Positions 1 to 13,995 of a DNA stretch of 64,000 nt are shown here, in pieces. The position numbers and the translations under genes are program-made. Source of the DNA: Rhabditoides inermis (taxonomy: Eukaryota > Nematoda > Chromadorea > Rhabditida > Rhabditidae); contig CAWZYM010000329.1 in the NCBI GenBank assembly GCA_963966185.1, positions 646,001-710,000 on the forward strand, read 5' to 3'. Each line of letters opens with the position of its first letter. The stretch's first letter is position 1. The notes below the pieces were generated by a model. That model worked only from the letters and a program-made list of their open reading frames with translations, made no database searches and was not told the DNA's origin.

Positions 1-3000
1 CTGATAGTGGTTCGTGGCGGCTCGTAGCTGTTCGTGGCTGACGTTACAACTCGTAGATGTTTGTGGATTGTGGTTTTCGCGGTTGATAGATGTTCGTGGC
101 GGCTCGTGGCTGTTTGTAACTGAAGTTGAAACTCGTAGCTGTTCGTGGATTGTGGCTCTCGCGGCTGACAGTTATTCGTGGCGGCTCGTAGCTGTTCGTG
201 GCAGACGTAGCAACTCGTAGATGTTCGTGGATTGTGGCTTTCGCAGCTGACAGTTGTTCGTGGCAGCTCGTAGCTGTTCGTGGCTGACGTTGCAACTCGT
301 AGATGCTCGTGGATTGTGGCTCTCGCGGCTGACTTCTTCGTGGCGGCTCGTAGCTGTTCGTGGCTGACGTTACAACTCGTAGATGTTCGTGTATTGTGGT
401 TTTCGTGGCTGATAGATGTTCGTGGCGGCTCGTAGCTGTTCGTGGCTGACGTTACAACTCGTAGATGTTCGTGGATCGTGGTATTCGCGGATGATAGATG
501 TTCTTGGCGGCTCGTAGCTGTTCGTGGATGACGTTGCAACTCGTAGATCGTTGTGGATTGTGGTATTCGCAGCTGATAGATGTTCGTGGCGGCTCGTAGC
601 TGTTCGTGGCTGACGTTGCAACTCGTAGATGTTCGTGGATTGTGGTTTTCGCAGCTGTTCGTGGCGGCTCGGAGCTGTTCGTGGCTGACGTTACAACTCG
701 TAGATGTTCGTGGATTGTGGTTTTCGCGGAAGATAGATGTTTGTGGCGGCTCGTAGCTGTTTGTGGCTGAAGTTGAAACTCGTAGCTGTTCGTGGCTGAC
801 GTTGCAACTCGTAGATGTTCGTGGATTGTGGTTTTCGCAGCTGATAGATGTTCGTGGCGGATCGTAGCTGTTTGTGGCTGAAGTTGCAACTCGTAGATGT
901 TCGTGGGTTGTGGTTTTCGTGGCTGATAGTGGTTCGTGGCGGCTCGTAGCTGTTCGTGGCTGACGTTACAACTCGTAGATGTTCGTGGATTGTGGTTTTC
1001 GCGGTTGATAGATGTTCGTGGCGGCTCGTAGCTGTTCGTGGCTGACGTTGCAACTCGTAGATGTTCGTGGATTGTGGTTTTCACAGCTGATAGATGTTTG
1101 TGGCGGCTCGTAGCTGTTCGTGGCTGACGTTACAACTCGTAGATGTTCGTGGTATGTGGTTTTCGCAGCTGATAGATGTTCGTGGCGGCTCGTAGCTGTT
1201 CGTGGCTCACGTTGCAACTCGTAGATGTTCGTGGATTGTGGCTCTCGCGGCTGACAGTTGTTCGTGGCGGCTCGTAGCTGTTCGTGGCTGAAGTTGCAAC
1301 TCGTAGATGTTCGTGGATTGTGGTTCTCGCGGCTGATAGATGTTCGTGGCGGCTCGTGGCTGTTTGTAACTGAAGTTGAAACTCGTAGCTGTTCGTGGAT
1401 TGTGGCTCTCGCGGCTGACAGTTATTCGTGGCGGCTCGTAGCTGTTCGTGGCTGACGTTACAACTCGTAGATATTCGTGGATTGTGGCTCTCGCGGCTGA
1501 CAGTTGTTCGTGGTGGCTCGTAGCTGTTCGTGGCTGACGTTTAACTCGTAGATGTTCGTGGATTGTGGTATTCGCAGCTGATAGATGTTCGTGGCGGCTC
1601 GTAGCTGTTCGTGGCTGACGTTACAACTCGTAGATATTCGTGGATTGTGGTTTTCGCGGCTGATAGATGTTCGTGGCGGCTCGTAGCTATTCGTGGCTGA
1701 CGTTGCAACTCGTAGATGTTCGTGAATTGTGGCTCTCGCGGCTGACAATTGTTTGTGGCGGCTCGTAGCTGTTTGTGGCTGAAGTTGAAACTCGTAGATG
1801 TTCGTGGATTGTGACTCTCGCGGCTGACAGTTGTTCGTGGCGGCTCGTAGCTGTTCGTGGCTCACGTTGCAACTCGTAGATGTTCGTGGATTGTGGCTCT
1901 CGCGGCTGACAGTTGTTCGTGGCGGCTCGTAGCTGTTCGTGGCTGAAGTTGCAACTCGTAGATGTTCGTGGATTGTGGTTCTCGCGGCTGATAGATGTTC
2001 GTGGCGGCTCGTGGCTGTTTGTAACTGAAGTTGAAACTCGTAGCTGTTCGTGGATTGTGGTATTCGCAGCTGATAGATGTTCGTGGCGGCTCGTAGCTGT
2101 TCGTGGCTGACGTTACAACTCGTAGATATTCGTGGATTGTGGTTTTCGCGGCTGAAAGATGTTCGTGGCGGCTTGTAGCTGTTCGTGGCTGACGTTGCAA
2201 CTCGTAGATGTTCGTGGATTGTGGCTCTCGCGGCTGACAGTTGTTCGTGGCGGCTCGTAGCTGTTTGTGGCTGAAGTTGAAACTCGTAGATGTTCGTGGA
2301 TTGTGACTCTCGCGGCTGACAGTTGTTCGTGGCGGCTCGTAGCTGTTCGTGGCTCACGTTGCAACTCGTAGATGTTCGTGGATTGTGGCTCTCGCGGCTG
2401 ACAGTTGTTCGTGTCGGCTCGTAGCTGTTTGTGGCTGAAGTTGAAACTCGTAGATGTTCGTGGATTGTGACTCTCGCGGCTGACAGTTGTTCGTGGCGGC
2501 TCGTAGCTGTTCGTGGCTCACGTTGCACTTCGTAGATGTTCGTGGATTGTGGCTCTCGCGGCTGACAGTTGTTCGTGGCGGCTCGTAGCTGTTCGTGGCT
2601 GAAGTTGCAACTCGTAGATGTTCGTGGATTGTGGTTCTCGCGGCTGATAGATGTTCGTGGCGGCTCGTGGCTGTATGTAACTGAAGTTGAAACTCGTAGC
2701 TGTTCGTGGATTGTGGCTCTCGCGGCTGACAGTTATTCGTGGCGGCTCGTAGCTGTTTGTGGCAGACGTAGCAACTCGTAGATGTTCGTGGATTGTGGCT
2801 TTCGCAGCTGACAGTTGTTCGTGGCAGCTCGTAGCTGTTCGTGGCTGACGTTGCACATCGTAGATGCTCGTGGATTGTGGCTCTCGCGGCTGACTTCTTC
2901 GTGGCGGCTCGTAGCTGTTCGTGGCTGACGTTACAACTCGTAGATGTTCGTGTATTGTGGTTTTCGTGGCTGATAGATGTTCGTGGCTGACGTTACAACT

Positions 3001-3669
3001 CGTAGATGTTCGTGGATTGTGGTATTCGCGGATGATAGATGTTCTTGGCGGCTCGTAGCTGTTCGTGGCTGACGTTGCAACTCGTAGATCGTCGTGGATT
3101 GTGGTATTCGCAGCTGATAGATGTTCGTGGCGGCTCGTAGCTGTTCGTGGCTGACGTTGCAACTCGTAGATGTTCGTGGATTGTGGTTTTCGCAGCTGTT
3201 CGTGGCGGCTCGGAGCTGTTCGTGGCTGACGTTACAACTCGTAGATATTCGTGGATTGTGGTTTTCGCGGAAGATAGATGTTCGTGGCGGCTCGTAGCTG
3301 TTTGTGGCTGAAGTTTAAACTCGTAGCTGTTCGTGGCTGACGTTGCAACTCGTAGATGTTCGTGGATTGTGGTTTTCGCAGCTGATAGATGTTCGTGGCG
3401 GATCGTAGCTGTTTGTGGCTGAAGTTGCAACTCGTAGATGTTCGTGGGTTGTGGTTTTCGTGGCTGATAGTGGTTCGTGGCGGCTCGTAGCTGTTCGTGG
3501 CTGACGTTACAACTCGTAGATGTTTGTGGATTGTGGTTTTCGCGGTTGATAGATGTTCGTGGCGGCTCGTAGCTGTTCGTGGCTGACGTTGCAACTCGTA
3601 GATGTTCGTGGATTGTGGTTTTCACAGCTGATAGATGTTCGTGGCGGCTCGTAGCTGTTCGTGGCTGAC

Positions 3670-5980
3670 GTTACAACTCGTAGATGTTCGTGGGATGTGG
3701 TTTTCGCAGCTGATAGATGTTCGTGGCGGCTCGTAGCTGTTCGTGGCTCACGTTGCAACTCGTAGATGTTCGTGGATTGTGGCTCTCGCGGCTGACAGTT
3801 GTTCGTGGCGGCTCGTAGCTGTTTGTGGCTGAAGTTGCAACTCGTAGATGTTCGTGGATTGTGGCTCTCGCGGCTGACAGTTGTTCGTGGCGGCTCGTAG
3901 CTGTTCGTGGCTGAAGTTGCAACTCGTAAATCGTCGTGGATTGTGGCTCTCGCGGCTGACAGTTGTTCGTGTCGGCTCGTAGCTGTTTGTGGCTGGAGTT
4001 GAAACTCGTAGATGTTCGTGGATTGTGACTCTCGCGGCTGACAGTTGTTCGTGTCGGCTCGTAGCTGTTTGTGGCTGAAGTTGAAACTCGTAGATGTTCG
4101 TGGATTGTGATAGATGTAGATGTTCGTGGGGGGCGCGGCTCAGTGGATAGAGCGTCCGTCTCTCAATCTCACGGTCGCTGGTTCGATCCCCCTCGGAGTC
4201 AACCATTCTTGTTAAATTCACCCAGCCCCTGTGGTGTGGCAATCCACTCTCATGGCAGCCAGAAGGCGTCACAGCACCATCTGCGGACTCAAGAACGGAA
4301 TTCAAGACGTCCGACGCCACCCAACCCAACTACCTCTGCTGACGTTGTCGTAATCCAAGAACCCCATCTTGTTCTCGACTAGGAGGACCCCGGATTCAAC
4401 CGGCTAAACAAAAAAAAATTGTGACTCTCGCGGCTGACAGTTGTTCGTGGCGGCTCGTAGCTGTTCGTGGCTGAAGTTGCAACTCGTAGATGTTCGTGGA
4501 TTGTGGCTCTCGCGGCTGACAGTTGTTCGTGGCGGCTCGTAGCTGTTCGTGGCTGAAGTTGCAACTCGTAGATGTTCGTGGATTGTGGTTCTCGCGGCTG
4601 ATAGATGTTCGTGGCGGCTCGTGGCTGTTTGTAACTGAAGTTGAAACTCGTAGCTGTTCGTGGATTGTGGCTCTCGCGGCTGACAGTTATTCGTGGCGGC
4701 TCGTAGCTGTTCGTGGCAGACGTAGCAACTCGTAGATGTTCGTGGATTGTGGCTTTCGCAGCTGACAGTTGTTCGTGGCAGCTCGTAGCTGTTCGTGGCT
4801 GACGTTGCAACTCGTAGATGCTCGTGGATTGTGGCTCTCGCGGCTGACTTCTTCGTGGCGGCTCGTAGCTGTTCGTGGCTGACGTTACAACTCGTAGATG
4901 TTCGTGTATTGTGGTTTTCGTGGCTGATAGATGTTCGTGGCGGCTCGTAGCTGTTCGTGGCTGACGTTACAACTCGTAGATGTTCGTGGATCGTGGTATT
5001 CGCGGATGATAGATGTTCTTGGCGGCTCGTAGCTGTTCGTGGCTGACGTTGCAACTCGTAGATCGTTGTGGATTGTGGTATTCGCAGCTGATAGATGTTC
5101 GTGGCGGCTCGTAGCTGTTCGTGGCTGACGTTGCAACTCGTAGATGTTCGTGGATTGTGGTTTTCGCAGCTGTTCGTGGCGGCTCGGAGCTGTTCGTGGC
5201 TGACGTTACAACTCGTAGATGTTCGTGGATTGTGGTTTTCGCGGAAGATAGATGTTCGTGGCGGCTCGTAGCTGTTTGTGGCTGAAGTTGAAACTCGTAG
5301 CTGTTCGTGGCTGACGTTGCAACTCGTAGATGTTCGTGGATTGTGGTTTTCGCAGCTGATAGATGTTCGTGGCGGATCGTAGCTGTTTGTGGCTGAAGTT
5401 GCAACTCGTAGATGTTCGTGGGTTGTGGTTTTCGTGGCTGATAGTGGTTCGTGGCGGCTCGTAGCTGTTCGTGGCTGATGTTACAACTCGTAGATGTTCG
5501 TGGATTGTGGTTTTCGCGGTTGATAGATGTTCGTGGCGGCTCGTAGCTGTTCGTGGCTGACGTTGCAACTCGTAGATGTTCGTGGATTGTGGTTTTCACA
5601 GCTGATAGATGTTTGTGGCGGCTCGTAGCTGTTCGTGGCTGACGTTACAACTCGTAGATGTTCGTGGTATGTGGTTTTCGCAGCTGATAGATGTTCGTGG
5701 CGGCTCGTAGCTGTTCGTGGCTCTTGTTGCAACTCGTAGATGTTCGTGGATTGTGGCTCGCGCGGCTGACAGTTGTTCGTGGCGGCTCGTAGCTGTTTGT
5801 GGCTGAAGTTGCAACTCGTAGATGTTCGTGGATTGTGGCTCTCGCGGCTGACAGTTGTTCGTGGCGGCTCGTAGCTGTTCGTGGCTGAAGTTGCAACTCG
5901 TAGATCGTCGTGGAATGTGGTATTCGCAGCTGATAGATGTTCGTGGCGGCTCGTAGCTCTTCGTGGCTGACGTTTCAACT
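3670..5980. repeat. Higher-order repeat block, copy 1 (shift 3143)
   Basis: This block of 82-base units, including a SINE, recurs at 6813-9120 with a constant offset of 3143 bases and only scattered differences. It shows that the array evolves by large segmental duplication as well as unit-by-unit slippage. The edges are estimated by eye from where the offset stops being constant. Confidence 0.8.
4128..4418 (+). mobile_element. tRNA-derived SINE inside the minisatellite, copy 1
   Basis: The sequence is foreign to the minisatellite. It opens with a tRNA-like head (about 4128-4200) that contains an A-box-like GCTCAGTGGATAGAGCG and a B-box-like GGTTCGATCCC at tRNA spacing. An unrelated body of about 200 bases follows, then an A-rich tail (AAACAAAAAAAA). 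That is the SINE layout: RNA polymerase III promoter, body, A tail. The acceptor and T stems do not pair well, so it is not a working tRNA gene. ATTGTGA occurs at 4104-4110 and again just after the tail at 4418-4424. It may be a target duplication, but 17 minisatellite-like bases lie between the first copy and the tRNA head. Confidence 0.75.
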
Positions 5981-6812
5981 CGTAGATGTTCGTGGATTGT
6001 GGTTTTTGCAGCTGTTCGTGGCGGCTCGTAGCTGTTCGTGGCTGACGTTACAACTCGTAGATGTTCGTGGATTGTGGTTTTCGCGGAAGATAGATGTTCG
6101 TGGCGGCTCGTAGCTGTTTGTGGCTGAAGTAGAAACTCGTAGCTGTTCGTGGCTGACGTTGCAACTCGTAGATGTTCGTGGATTGTGGTTTTCGCAGCTG
6201 ATAGATGTTCGTGGCGGCTCGTAGCTGTTCGTGGCTGACGTTACAACTCGTAGATGTTCGTGGGATGTGGTTTTCGCAGCTGATAGTTGTTCGTGGCGGC
6301 TCGTAGCTGTTCGTGGCTCACGTTGCAACTCGTAGATGTTCGTGGATTGTGGCTCTCGCGGCTGACAGTTGTTCGTGGCGGCTCGTAGCTGTTTGTGGCT
6401 GAAGTTGGAACTCGTAGATGTTCGTGGATTGTGGCTCTCGCGGCTGACAGTTGTTCGTGGCGGCTCGTAGCTGTTCGTGGCTGAAGTTGCAACTCGTAGA
6501 TGTTCGTGGATTGTGGTTCTCGCGGCTAATAGATGTTCGTGGCGGCTCGTGGCTCTTTGTGACTGAAGTTGAAACTCGTAGCTGTTCGTGTATTGTGACT
6601 CTCGCGGCTGACAATTGTTCGTGGCGGCTCGTAGCTGTTCGTGGCTGACGTTCAACTCGTAGATGTTCGTGGATTGTGGTATTCGCAGCTGTTAGATGTT
6701 CGTGGCGGCTCGTAGCTGTTCGTGGCTGACGTTACAACTCGTAGATATTCGTGGATTGTGGTTTTCGCGGCTGATAGATGTTCGTGGCGGCTCGTAGCTG
6801 TTCGTGGCTGAC

Positions 6813-9120
6813 GTTACAACTCGTAGATGTTCGTGGGATGTGGTTTTCGCAGCTGATAGATGTTCGTGGCGGCTCGTAGCTGTTCGTGGCTCACGTTGCA
6901 ACTCGTAGATGTTCGTGGATTGTGGCTCTCGCGGCTGACAGTTGTTCGTGGCGGCTCGTAGCTGTTTGTGGCTGAAGTTGCAACTCGTAGATGTTCGTGG
7001 ATTGTGGCTCTCGCGGCTGACAGTTGTTCGTGGCGGCTCGTAGCTGTTCGTGGCTGAAGTTGCAACTCGTAGATCGTCGTGGATTGTGGCTCTCGCGGCT
7101 GACAGTTGTTCGTGTCGGCTCGTAGCTGTTTGTGGCTGGAGTTGAAACTCGTAGATGTTCGTGGATTGTGACTCTCGCGGCTGACAGTTGTTCGTGTCGG
7201 CTCGTAGCTGTTTGTGGCTGAAGTTGAAACTCGTAGATGTTCGTGGATTGTGATAGATGTAGATGTTCGTGGGGGGCGCGGCTCAGTGGATAGAGCGTCC
7301 GTCTCTCAATCTCACGGTCGCTGGTTCGATCCCCCTCGGAGTCAACCATTCTTGTTAAATTCACCCAGCCCCTGTGGTGTGGCAATCCACTCTCATGGCA
7401 GCCAGAAGGCGTCACAGCACCATCTGCGGACTCAAGAACGGAATTCAAGACGTCCGACGCCACCCAACCCAACTACCTCTGCTGACGTTGTCGTAATCCA
7501 AGAACCCCATCTTGTTCTCGACTAGGAGGACCCCGGATTCAACCGGCTAAACAAAAAAAAATTGTGACTCTCGCGGCTGACAGTTGTTCGTGGCGGCTCG
7601 TAGCTGTTCGTGGCTGAAGTTGCAACTCGTAGATGTTCGTGGATTGTGGCTCTCGCGGCTGACAGTTGTTCGTGGCGGCTCGTAGCTGTTCGTGGCTGAA
7701 GTTGCAACTCGTAGATGTTCGTGGATTGTGGTTCTCGCGGCTGATAGATGTTCGTGGCGGCTCGTGGCTGTTTGTAACTGAAGTTGAAACTCGTAGCTGT
7801 TCGTGGATTGTGGCTCTCGCGGCTGACAGTTATTCGTGGCGGCTCGTAGCTGTTCGTGGCAGACGTAGCAACTCGTAGATGTTCGTGGATTGTGGCTTTC
7901 GCAGCTGACAGTTGTTCGTGGCAGCTCGTAGCTGTTCGTGGCTGACGTTGCAACTCGTAGATGCTCGTGGATTGTGGCTCTCGCCGCTGACTTCTTCGTG
8001 GCGGCTCGTAGCTGTTCGTGGCTGACGTTACAACTCGTAGATGTTCGTGTATTGTGGTTTTCGTGGCTGATAGATGTTCGTGGCGGCTCGTAGCTGTTCG
8101 TGGCTGACGTTACAACTCGTAGATGTTCGTGGATCGTGGTATTCGCGGATGATAGATGTTCTTGGCGGCTCGTAGCTGTTCGTGGCTGACGTTGCAACTC
8201 GTAGATCGTTGTGGATTGTGGTATTCGCAGCTGATAGATGTTCGTGGCGGCTCGTAGCTGTTCGTGGCTGACGTTGCAACTCGTAGATGTTCGTGGATTG
8301 TGGTTTTCGCAGCTGTTCGTGGCGGCTCGGAGCTGTTCGTGGCTGACGTTACAACTCGTAGATGTTCGTGGATTGTGGTTTTCGCGGAAGATAGATGTTC
8401 GTGGCGGCTCGTAGCTGTTTGTGGCTGAAGTTGAAACTCGTAGCTGTTCGTGGCTGACGTTGCAACTCGTAGATGTTCGTGGATTGTGGTTTTCGCAGCT
8501 GATAGATGTTCGTGGCGGATCGTAGCTGTTTGTGGCTGAAGTTGCAACTCGTAGATGTTCGTGGGTTGTGGTTTTCGTGGCTGATAGTGGTTCGTGGCGG
8601 CTCGTAGCTGTTCGTGGCTGACGTTACAACTCGTAGATGTTCGTGGATTGTGGTTTTCGCGGTTGATAGATGTTCGTGGCGGCTCGTAGCTGTTCGTGGC
8701 TGACGTTGCAACTCGTAGATGTTCGTGGATTGTGGTTTTCACAGCTGATAGATGTTTGTGGCGGCTCGTAGCTGTTCGTGGCTGACGTTACAACTCGTAG
8801 ATGTTCGTGGTATGTGGTTTTCGCAGCTGATAGATGTTCGTGGCGGCTCGTAGCTGTTCGTGGCTCACGTTGCAACTCGTAGATGTTCGTGGATTGTGGC
8901 TCGCGCGGCTGACAGTTGTTTGTGGCGGCTCGTAGCTGTTTGTGGCTGAAGTTGCAACTCGTAGATGTTCGTGGATTGTGGCTCTCGCGGCTGACAGTTG
9001 TTCGTGGCGGCTCGTAGCTGTTCGTGGCTGAAGTTGCAACTCGTAGATCGTCGTGGAATGTGGTATTCGCAGCTGATAGATGTTCGTGGCGGCTCGTAGC
9101 TCTTCGTGGCTGACGTTTCA
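6813..9120. repeat. Higher-order repeat block, copy 2 (shift 3143)
   Basis: Near-identical to 3670-5980, SINE included. After about 9120 the offset to matching sequence changes, which marks the edge of the duplication. Confidence 0.8.
7271..7561 (+). mobile_element. tRNA-derived SINE inside the minisatellite, copy 2
   Basis: Same head, body and A tail as the copy at 4128, exactly 3143 bases downstream, within the larger duplicated block. It therefore arose by array duplication, not by a second retrotransposition. Confidence 0.75.
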
Positions 9121-10239
9121 ACTCGTAGATGTTCGTGGATTGTGGTTTTTGCAGCTGTTCGTGGCGGCTCGTAGCTGTTCGTGGCTGACGTTACAACTCG
9201 TAGATGTTCGTGGATTGTGGTTTTCGCGGAAGATAGATGTTCGTGGCGGCTCGTAGCTGTTTGTGGCTGAAGTTGAAACTCGTAGCTGTTCGTGGCTGAC
9301 GTTGCAACTCGTAGATGTTCGTGGATTGTGGTTTTCGCAGCCGATAGATGTTCGTGGCGGATCGTAGCTGTTTGTGGCTGAAGTTGAAACTCGTAGATGT
9401 TCGTGGGTTGTGGTTTTCGTGGCTGATAGTGGTCCGTGGCGGCTCGTAGCTGTTCGTGGCTGACGTTACAACTCGTAGATGTTCGTGGATTGTGGTTTTC
9501 GCGGTTGATAGATGTTCGTGGCGGCTCGTAGCTGTTCGTGGCTGACGTTGCAACTCGTAGATGTTCGTGGATTGTGGTTTTCACAGCTGATAGATGTTCG
9601 TGGCGGCTCGTAGCTGTTCGTGGCTGACGTTACAACTCGTAGATGTTCGTGGGATGTGGTTTTCGAAGCTGATAGATGTTCGTGGCGGCTCGTAGCTGTT
9701 CGTGGCTCACGTTGCAACTCGTAGATGTTCGTGGATTGTGGCTCTCGCGGCTGACAGTTGTTCGTGGCGGCTCGTAGCTGTTTGTGGCTGAAGTTGCAAC
9801 TCGTAGATGTTCGTGGATTGTGGCTCTCGCGGCTGACAGTTGTTCGTGGCGGCTCGTAGCTGTTCGTGGCTGAAGTTGCAACTCGTAGATGTTCGTGGAT
9901 TGTGGTTCTCGCGGCTAATAGATGTTCGTGGCGGCTCGTGGCTCTTTGTGACTGAAGTTGAAACTCGTAGCTGTTCGTGGATTGTGACTCTCGCGGCTGA
10001 CAATTGTTCGTGGCGGCTCGTAGCTGTTCGTGGCTGACGTTCAACTCGTAGATGTTCGTGGATTGTGGTATTCGCAGCTGTTAGATGTTCGTGGCGGCTC
10101 GTAGCTGTTCGTGGCTGACGTTACAACTCGTAGATATTCGTGGATTGTGGTTTTCGCGGCTGATAGATGTTCGTGGCGGCTCGTAGCTGTTCGTGGCTGA
10201 CGTTGCAACTCGTAGATCGTCGTGGATTGTGGTATTCGC

Positions 10240-13200
10240 AGCTGATAGATGTTCGTGGCTGAAGTTGAAACTCGTAGCTGTTCGTGGCTGACGTTGCAAC
10301 TCGTAGATGTTCGTGGATTGTGGTTTTTCGCAGCTTATAGATGTTCGTGGCGGATCGTAGCTGTTTGTGGCTGAAGTTGCAACTCGTAGATGTTCGTGGA
10401 TTGTGGTTTTCACAGCTGATAAATGTTCGTGGCGGCTCGTAGCTGTTCGTGGCTGACGTTACAACTCGTAGATGTTCGTGGATTGTGGTTTTCGCAGCTG
10501 TTCGTGGCGGTTTGTAGCTGTTCGTGGCTGACGTTACAACTCGTAGATGTTCGTTGATTGTGGTTTTCGCGGAAGATAAATGTTCGTGGCGGCTCGTAGC
10601 TGTTTGTGGCTGAAGTTGAAACTCGTAGCTGTTCGTGGCTGACGTTGCAACTCGTAGATGTTCGTGGTTTGTGGTTTTCGCAGCTGATAGATGTTCGTGG
10701 CGGATCGTAGCTGTTTGTGGCTGAAGTTGCAACTCGTAGATGTTCGTGGATTGTGGTTTTCACAGCTGATAAATGTTCGTGGCGGCTCGTAGCTGTTCGT
10801 GGCTGACGTTACAACTCGTAGATGTTCGTGGGATGTGGTTTTCGTGGCTGATAGTGGTTCGTGGCGGCTCGTAGCTGTTCATGGCTGACGTTACAACTCG
10901 TAGATGTTCGTGGATTGTGGTTTTCGCGGCTGATAGATGTTCGTGGCGGCTCGTAGCTGTTCGTGGCTGACGTTGCAACTCGTAGATGTTCGTGGATTGT
11001 GGTTTTCACAGCTGATAAATGTTCGTGGCGGCTAGTAGCTGTTCGTGGCTGACGTTACAACTCGTAGATGTTCGTGGGATGTGGTTTTTGCAGCTGAGAT
11101 GTTCGTGACGGCTCGTAGCTGTTCGTGGCTCACGTTGCAACTCGTAGATGTTCGTGGATTGTGGCTCTCGCGGCTGACAGTTGTTCGTGGCGGCTCGTAG
11201 CTGTTCGTGGCTGACGTTGCAACTCGTAGATGCTCGTGGATTGTGGCTCTCGCGGCTGACTTCTTCGTGGCGGCTCGTAGCTGTTCGTGGCTGACGTTAC
11301 AACTCGTAGATGTTCGTGTATTGTGGTTTTCGTGGCTGATAGATGTTCGTGGCGGCTCGTAGCTGTTTGTGGCTCACGTTGCAACTCGTAGATGTTCGTG
11401 GATTGTGGCTCTCGCGGCTGACAGTTGTTCGTGGCGGCTCGTAGCTGTTTGTGGCTGAAGTTGCAACTTGTAGATGTTCGTGGATTGTGGCTCTCGCGGC
11501 TGACAGTTGTTCGTGGCGGCTCGTAGCTGTTTGTGGCTGAAGTTGCAACTCGTAGATCGTCGTGGAATGTGGTATTCGCAGCTGATAGATGTTCGTGGCG
11601 GCTCGTAGCTCTTCGTGGCTGACGTTTCAACTCGTAGATGTTCGTGGATTGTGGTTTTTGCAGCTGTTCGTGGCGGCTCGTAGCTGTTCGTGGCTGACGT
11701 TACAACTCGTAGATGTTCGTGGATTGTGGTTTTCGCGGAAGATAGATGTTCGTGGCGGCTCGTAGCTGTTTGTGGCTAAAGTTGAAACTCGTAGCTGTTC
11801 GTGGCTGACGTTACAACTCGTAGATGTTCGTGGATTGTGGTTTTCGCGGTTGATAGATGTTCGTGGCGGCTCGTAGCTGTTCGTGGCTGACGTTGCAACT
11901 CGTAGATGTTCGTGGATTGTGGTTTTCACAGCTGATAGATGTTCGTGGCGGCTCGTAGCTGTTCGTGGCTGACGTTACAACTCGTAGATGTTCGTGGGAT
12001 GTGGTTTTCGCAGCTGATAGATGTTCGTGGCGGCTCGTAGCTGTTCGTGGCTCACGTTGCAACTCGTAGATGTTCGTGGATTGTGGCTCTCGCGGCTGAC
12101 AGTTGTTCGTGGCGGCTCGTAGCTGTTTGTGGCTGAAGTTGCAACTCGTAGATGTTCGTGGATTGTGGCTCTCGCGGCTGACAGTTGTTCGTGGCGGCTC
12201 GTAGCTGTTCGTGGCTGAAGTTGCAACTCGTAGATGTTCGTGTATTGTGGTTCTCGCGGCTAATAGATGTTTGTGGCGGCTCGTGGCTCTTTGTGACTGA
12301 AGTTGAAACTCGTAGCTGTTCGTGGATTGTGACTCTCGCGGCTGACAATTGTTCGTGGCGGCTCGTAGCTGTTCGTGGCTGACGTTCAACTCGTAGATGT
12401 TCGTGGATTGTGGTATTCGCAGCTGTTAGATGTTCGTGGCGGCTCGTAGCTGTTCGTGGCTGACGTTACAACTCGTAGATATTCGTGGATTGTGGTTTTC
12501 GCGGCTGATAGATGTTCGTGGCGGCTCGTAGCTGTTCGTGGCTGACGTTGCAACTCGTAGATCGTCGTGGATTGTGGTATTCGCAGCTGATAGATGTTCG
12601 TGGCGGCTCGTAGCTGTTCGTGGCTGAAGTTGAAACTCGTAGCTGTTCGTGGCTGACGTTGCAACTCGTAGATGTTCGTGGATTGTGGTTTTTCGCAGCT
12701 TATAGATGTTCGTGGCGGATCGTAGCTGTTTGTGGCTGAAGTTGCAACTCGTAGATGTTCGTGGATTGTGGTTTTCACAGCTGATAAATGTTCGTGGCGG
12801 CTCGTAGCTGTTCGTGGCTGACGTTACAACTCGTAGATGTTCGTGGATTGTGGTTTTCGCAGCTGTTCGTGGCGGTTTGTAGCTGTTCGTGGCTGACGTT
12901 ACAACTCGTAGATGTTCGTGGATTGTGGTTTTCGCGGAAGATAAATGTTCGTGGCGGCTCGTAGCTGTTTGTGGCTGAAGTTGAAACTCGTAGCTGTTCG
13001 TGGCTGACGTTGCAACTCGTAGATGTTCGTGGATTGTGGTTTTCGCAGCTGATAGATGTTCGTGGCGGATCGTAGCTGTTTGTGGCTGAAGTTGCAACTC
13101 GTAGATGTTCGTGGATTGTGGTTTTCACAGCTGATAAATGTTCGTGGCGGCTCGTAGCTGTTCGTGGCTGACGTTACAACTCGTAGATGTTCGTGGGATG

Positions 13201-13995
13201 TGGTTTTCGTGGCTGATAGTGGTTCGTGGCGGCTCGTAGCTGTTCATGGCTGACGTTACAACTCGTAGATGTTCGTGGATTGTGGTTTTCGCGGCTGATA
13301 GATGTTCGTGGCGGCTCGTAGCTGTTCGTGGCTGACGTTGCAACTCGTAGATGTTCGTGGATTGTGGTTTTCACAGCTGATAAATGTTCGTGGCGGCTAG
13401 TAGCTGTTCGTGGCTGACGTTACAACTCGTAGATGTTCGTGGGAAGTGGTTTTTGCAGCTGAGATGTTCGTGACGGCTCGTAGCTGTTCGTGGCTCACGT
13501 TGCAACTCGTAGATGTTCGTGGATTGTGGCTCTCGCGGCTGACAGTTGTTCGTGGCGGCTCGTAGCTGTTCGTGGCTGACGTTGCAACTCGTAGATGCTC
13601 GTGGATTGTGGCTCTCGCGGCTGACTTCTTCGTGGCGGCTCGTAGCTGTTCGTGGCTGACGTTACAACTCGTAGATGTTCGTGTATTGTGGTTTTCGTGG
13701 CTGATAGATGTTCGTGGCGGCTCGTAGCTGTTTGTGGCTCACGTTGCAACTCGTAGATGTTCGTGGATTGTGGCTCTCGCGGCTGACAGTTGTTCGTGGC
13801 GGCTCGTAGCTGTTTGTGGCTGAAGTTGCAACTCGTAGATGTTCGTGGATTGTGGCTCTCGCGGCTGACAGTTGTTCGTGGCGGCTCGTAGCTGTTCGTG
13901 GCTGAAGTTGCAACTCGTAGATCGTCGTGGATTGTGGTATTCGCAGCTGATAGATGTTCGTGGCGGCTCGTAGCTGTTCGTGGCTGACGTTGCAA
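10240..13995. repeat. Higher-order duplication, offset 2365
   Basis: Sequence from about 10240 to 11630 matches 12605 to 13995 at a constant offset of 2365 bases. Characteristic variants are carried along, such as GCTAGTAGCTG at 11030 and 13395. The intervening sequence around 11811-12389 matches 9466-10044 at offset 2345, so several overlapping duplication events are recorded. Confidence 0.7.

Noticed and set aside
4128..4200. Functional tRNA gene
   Set aside because: Promoter boxes are present, but acceptor and T stems do not pair and an A-tailed body follows. It is better read as a SINE head.
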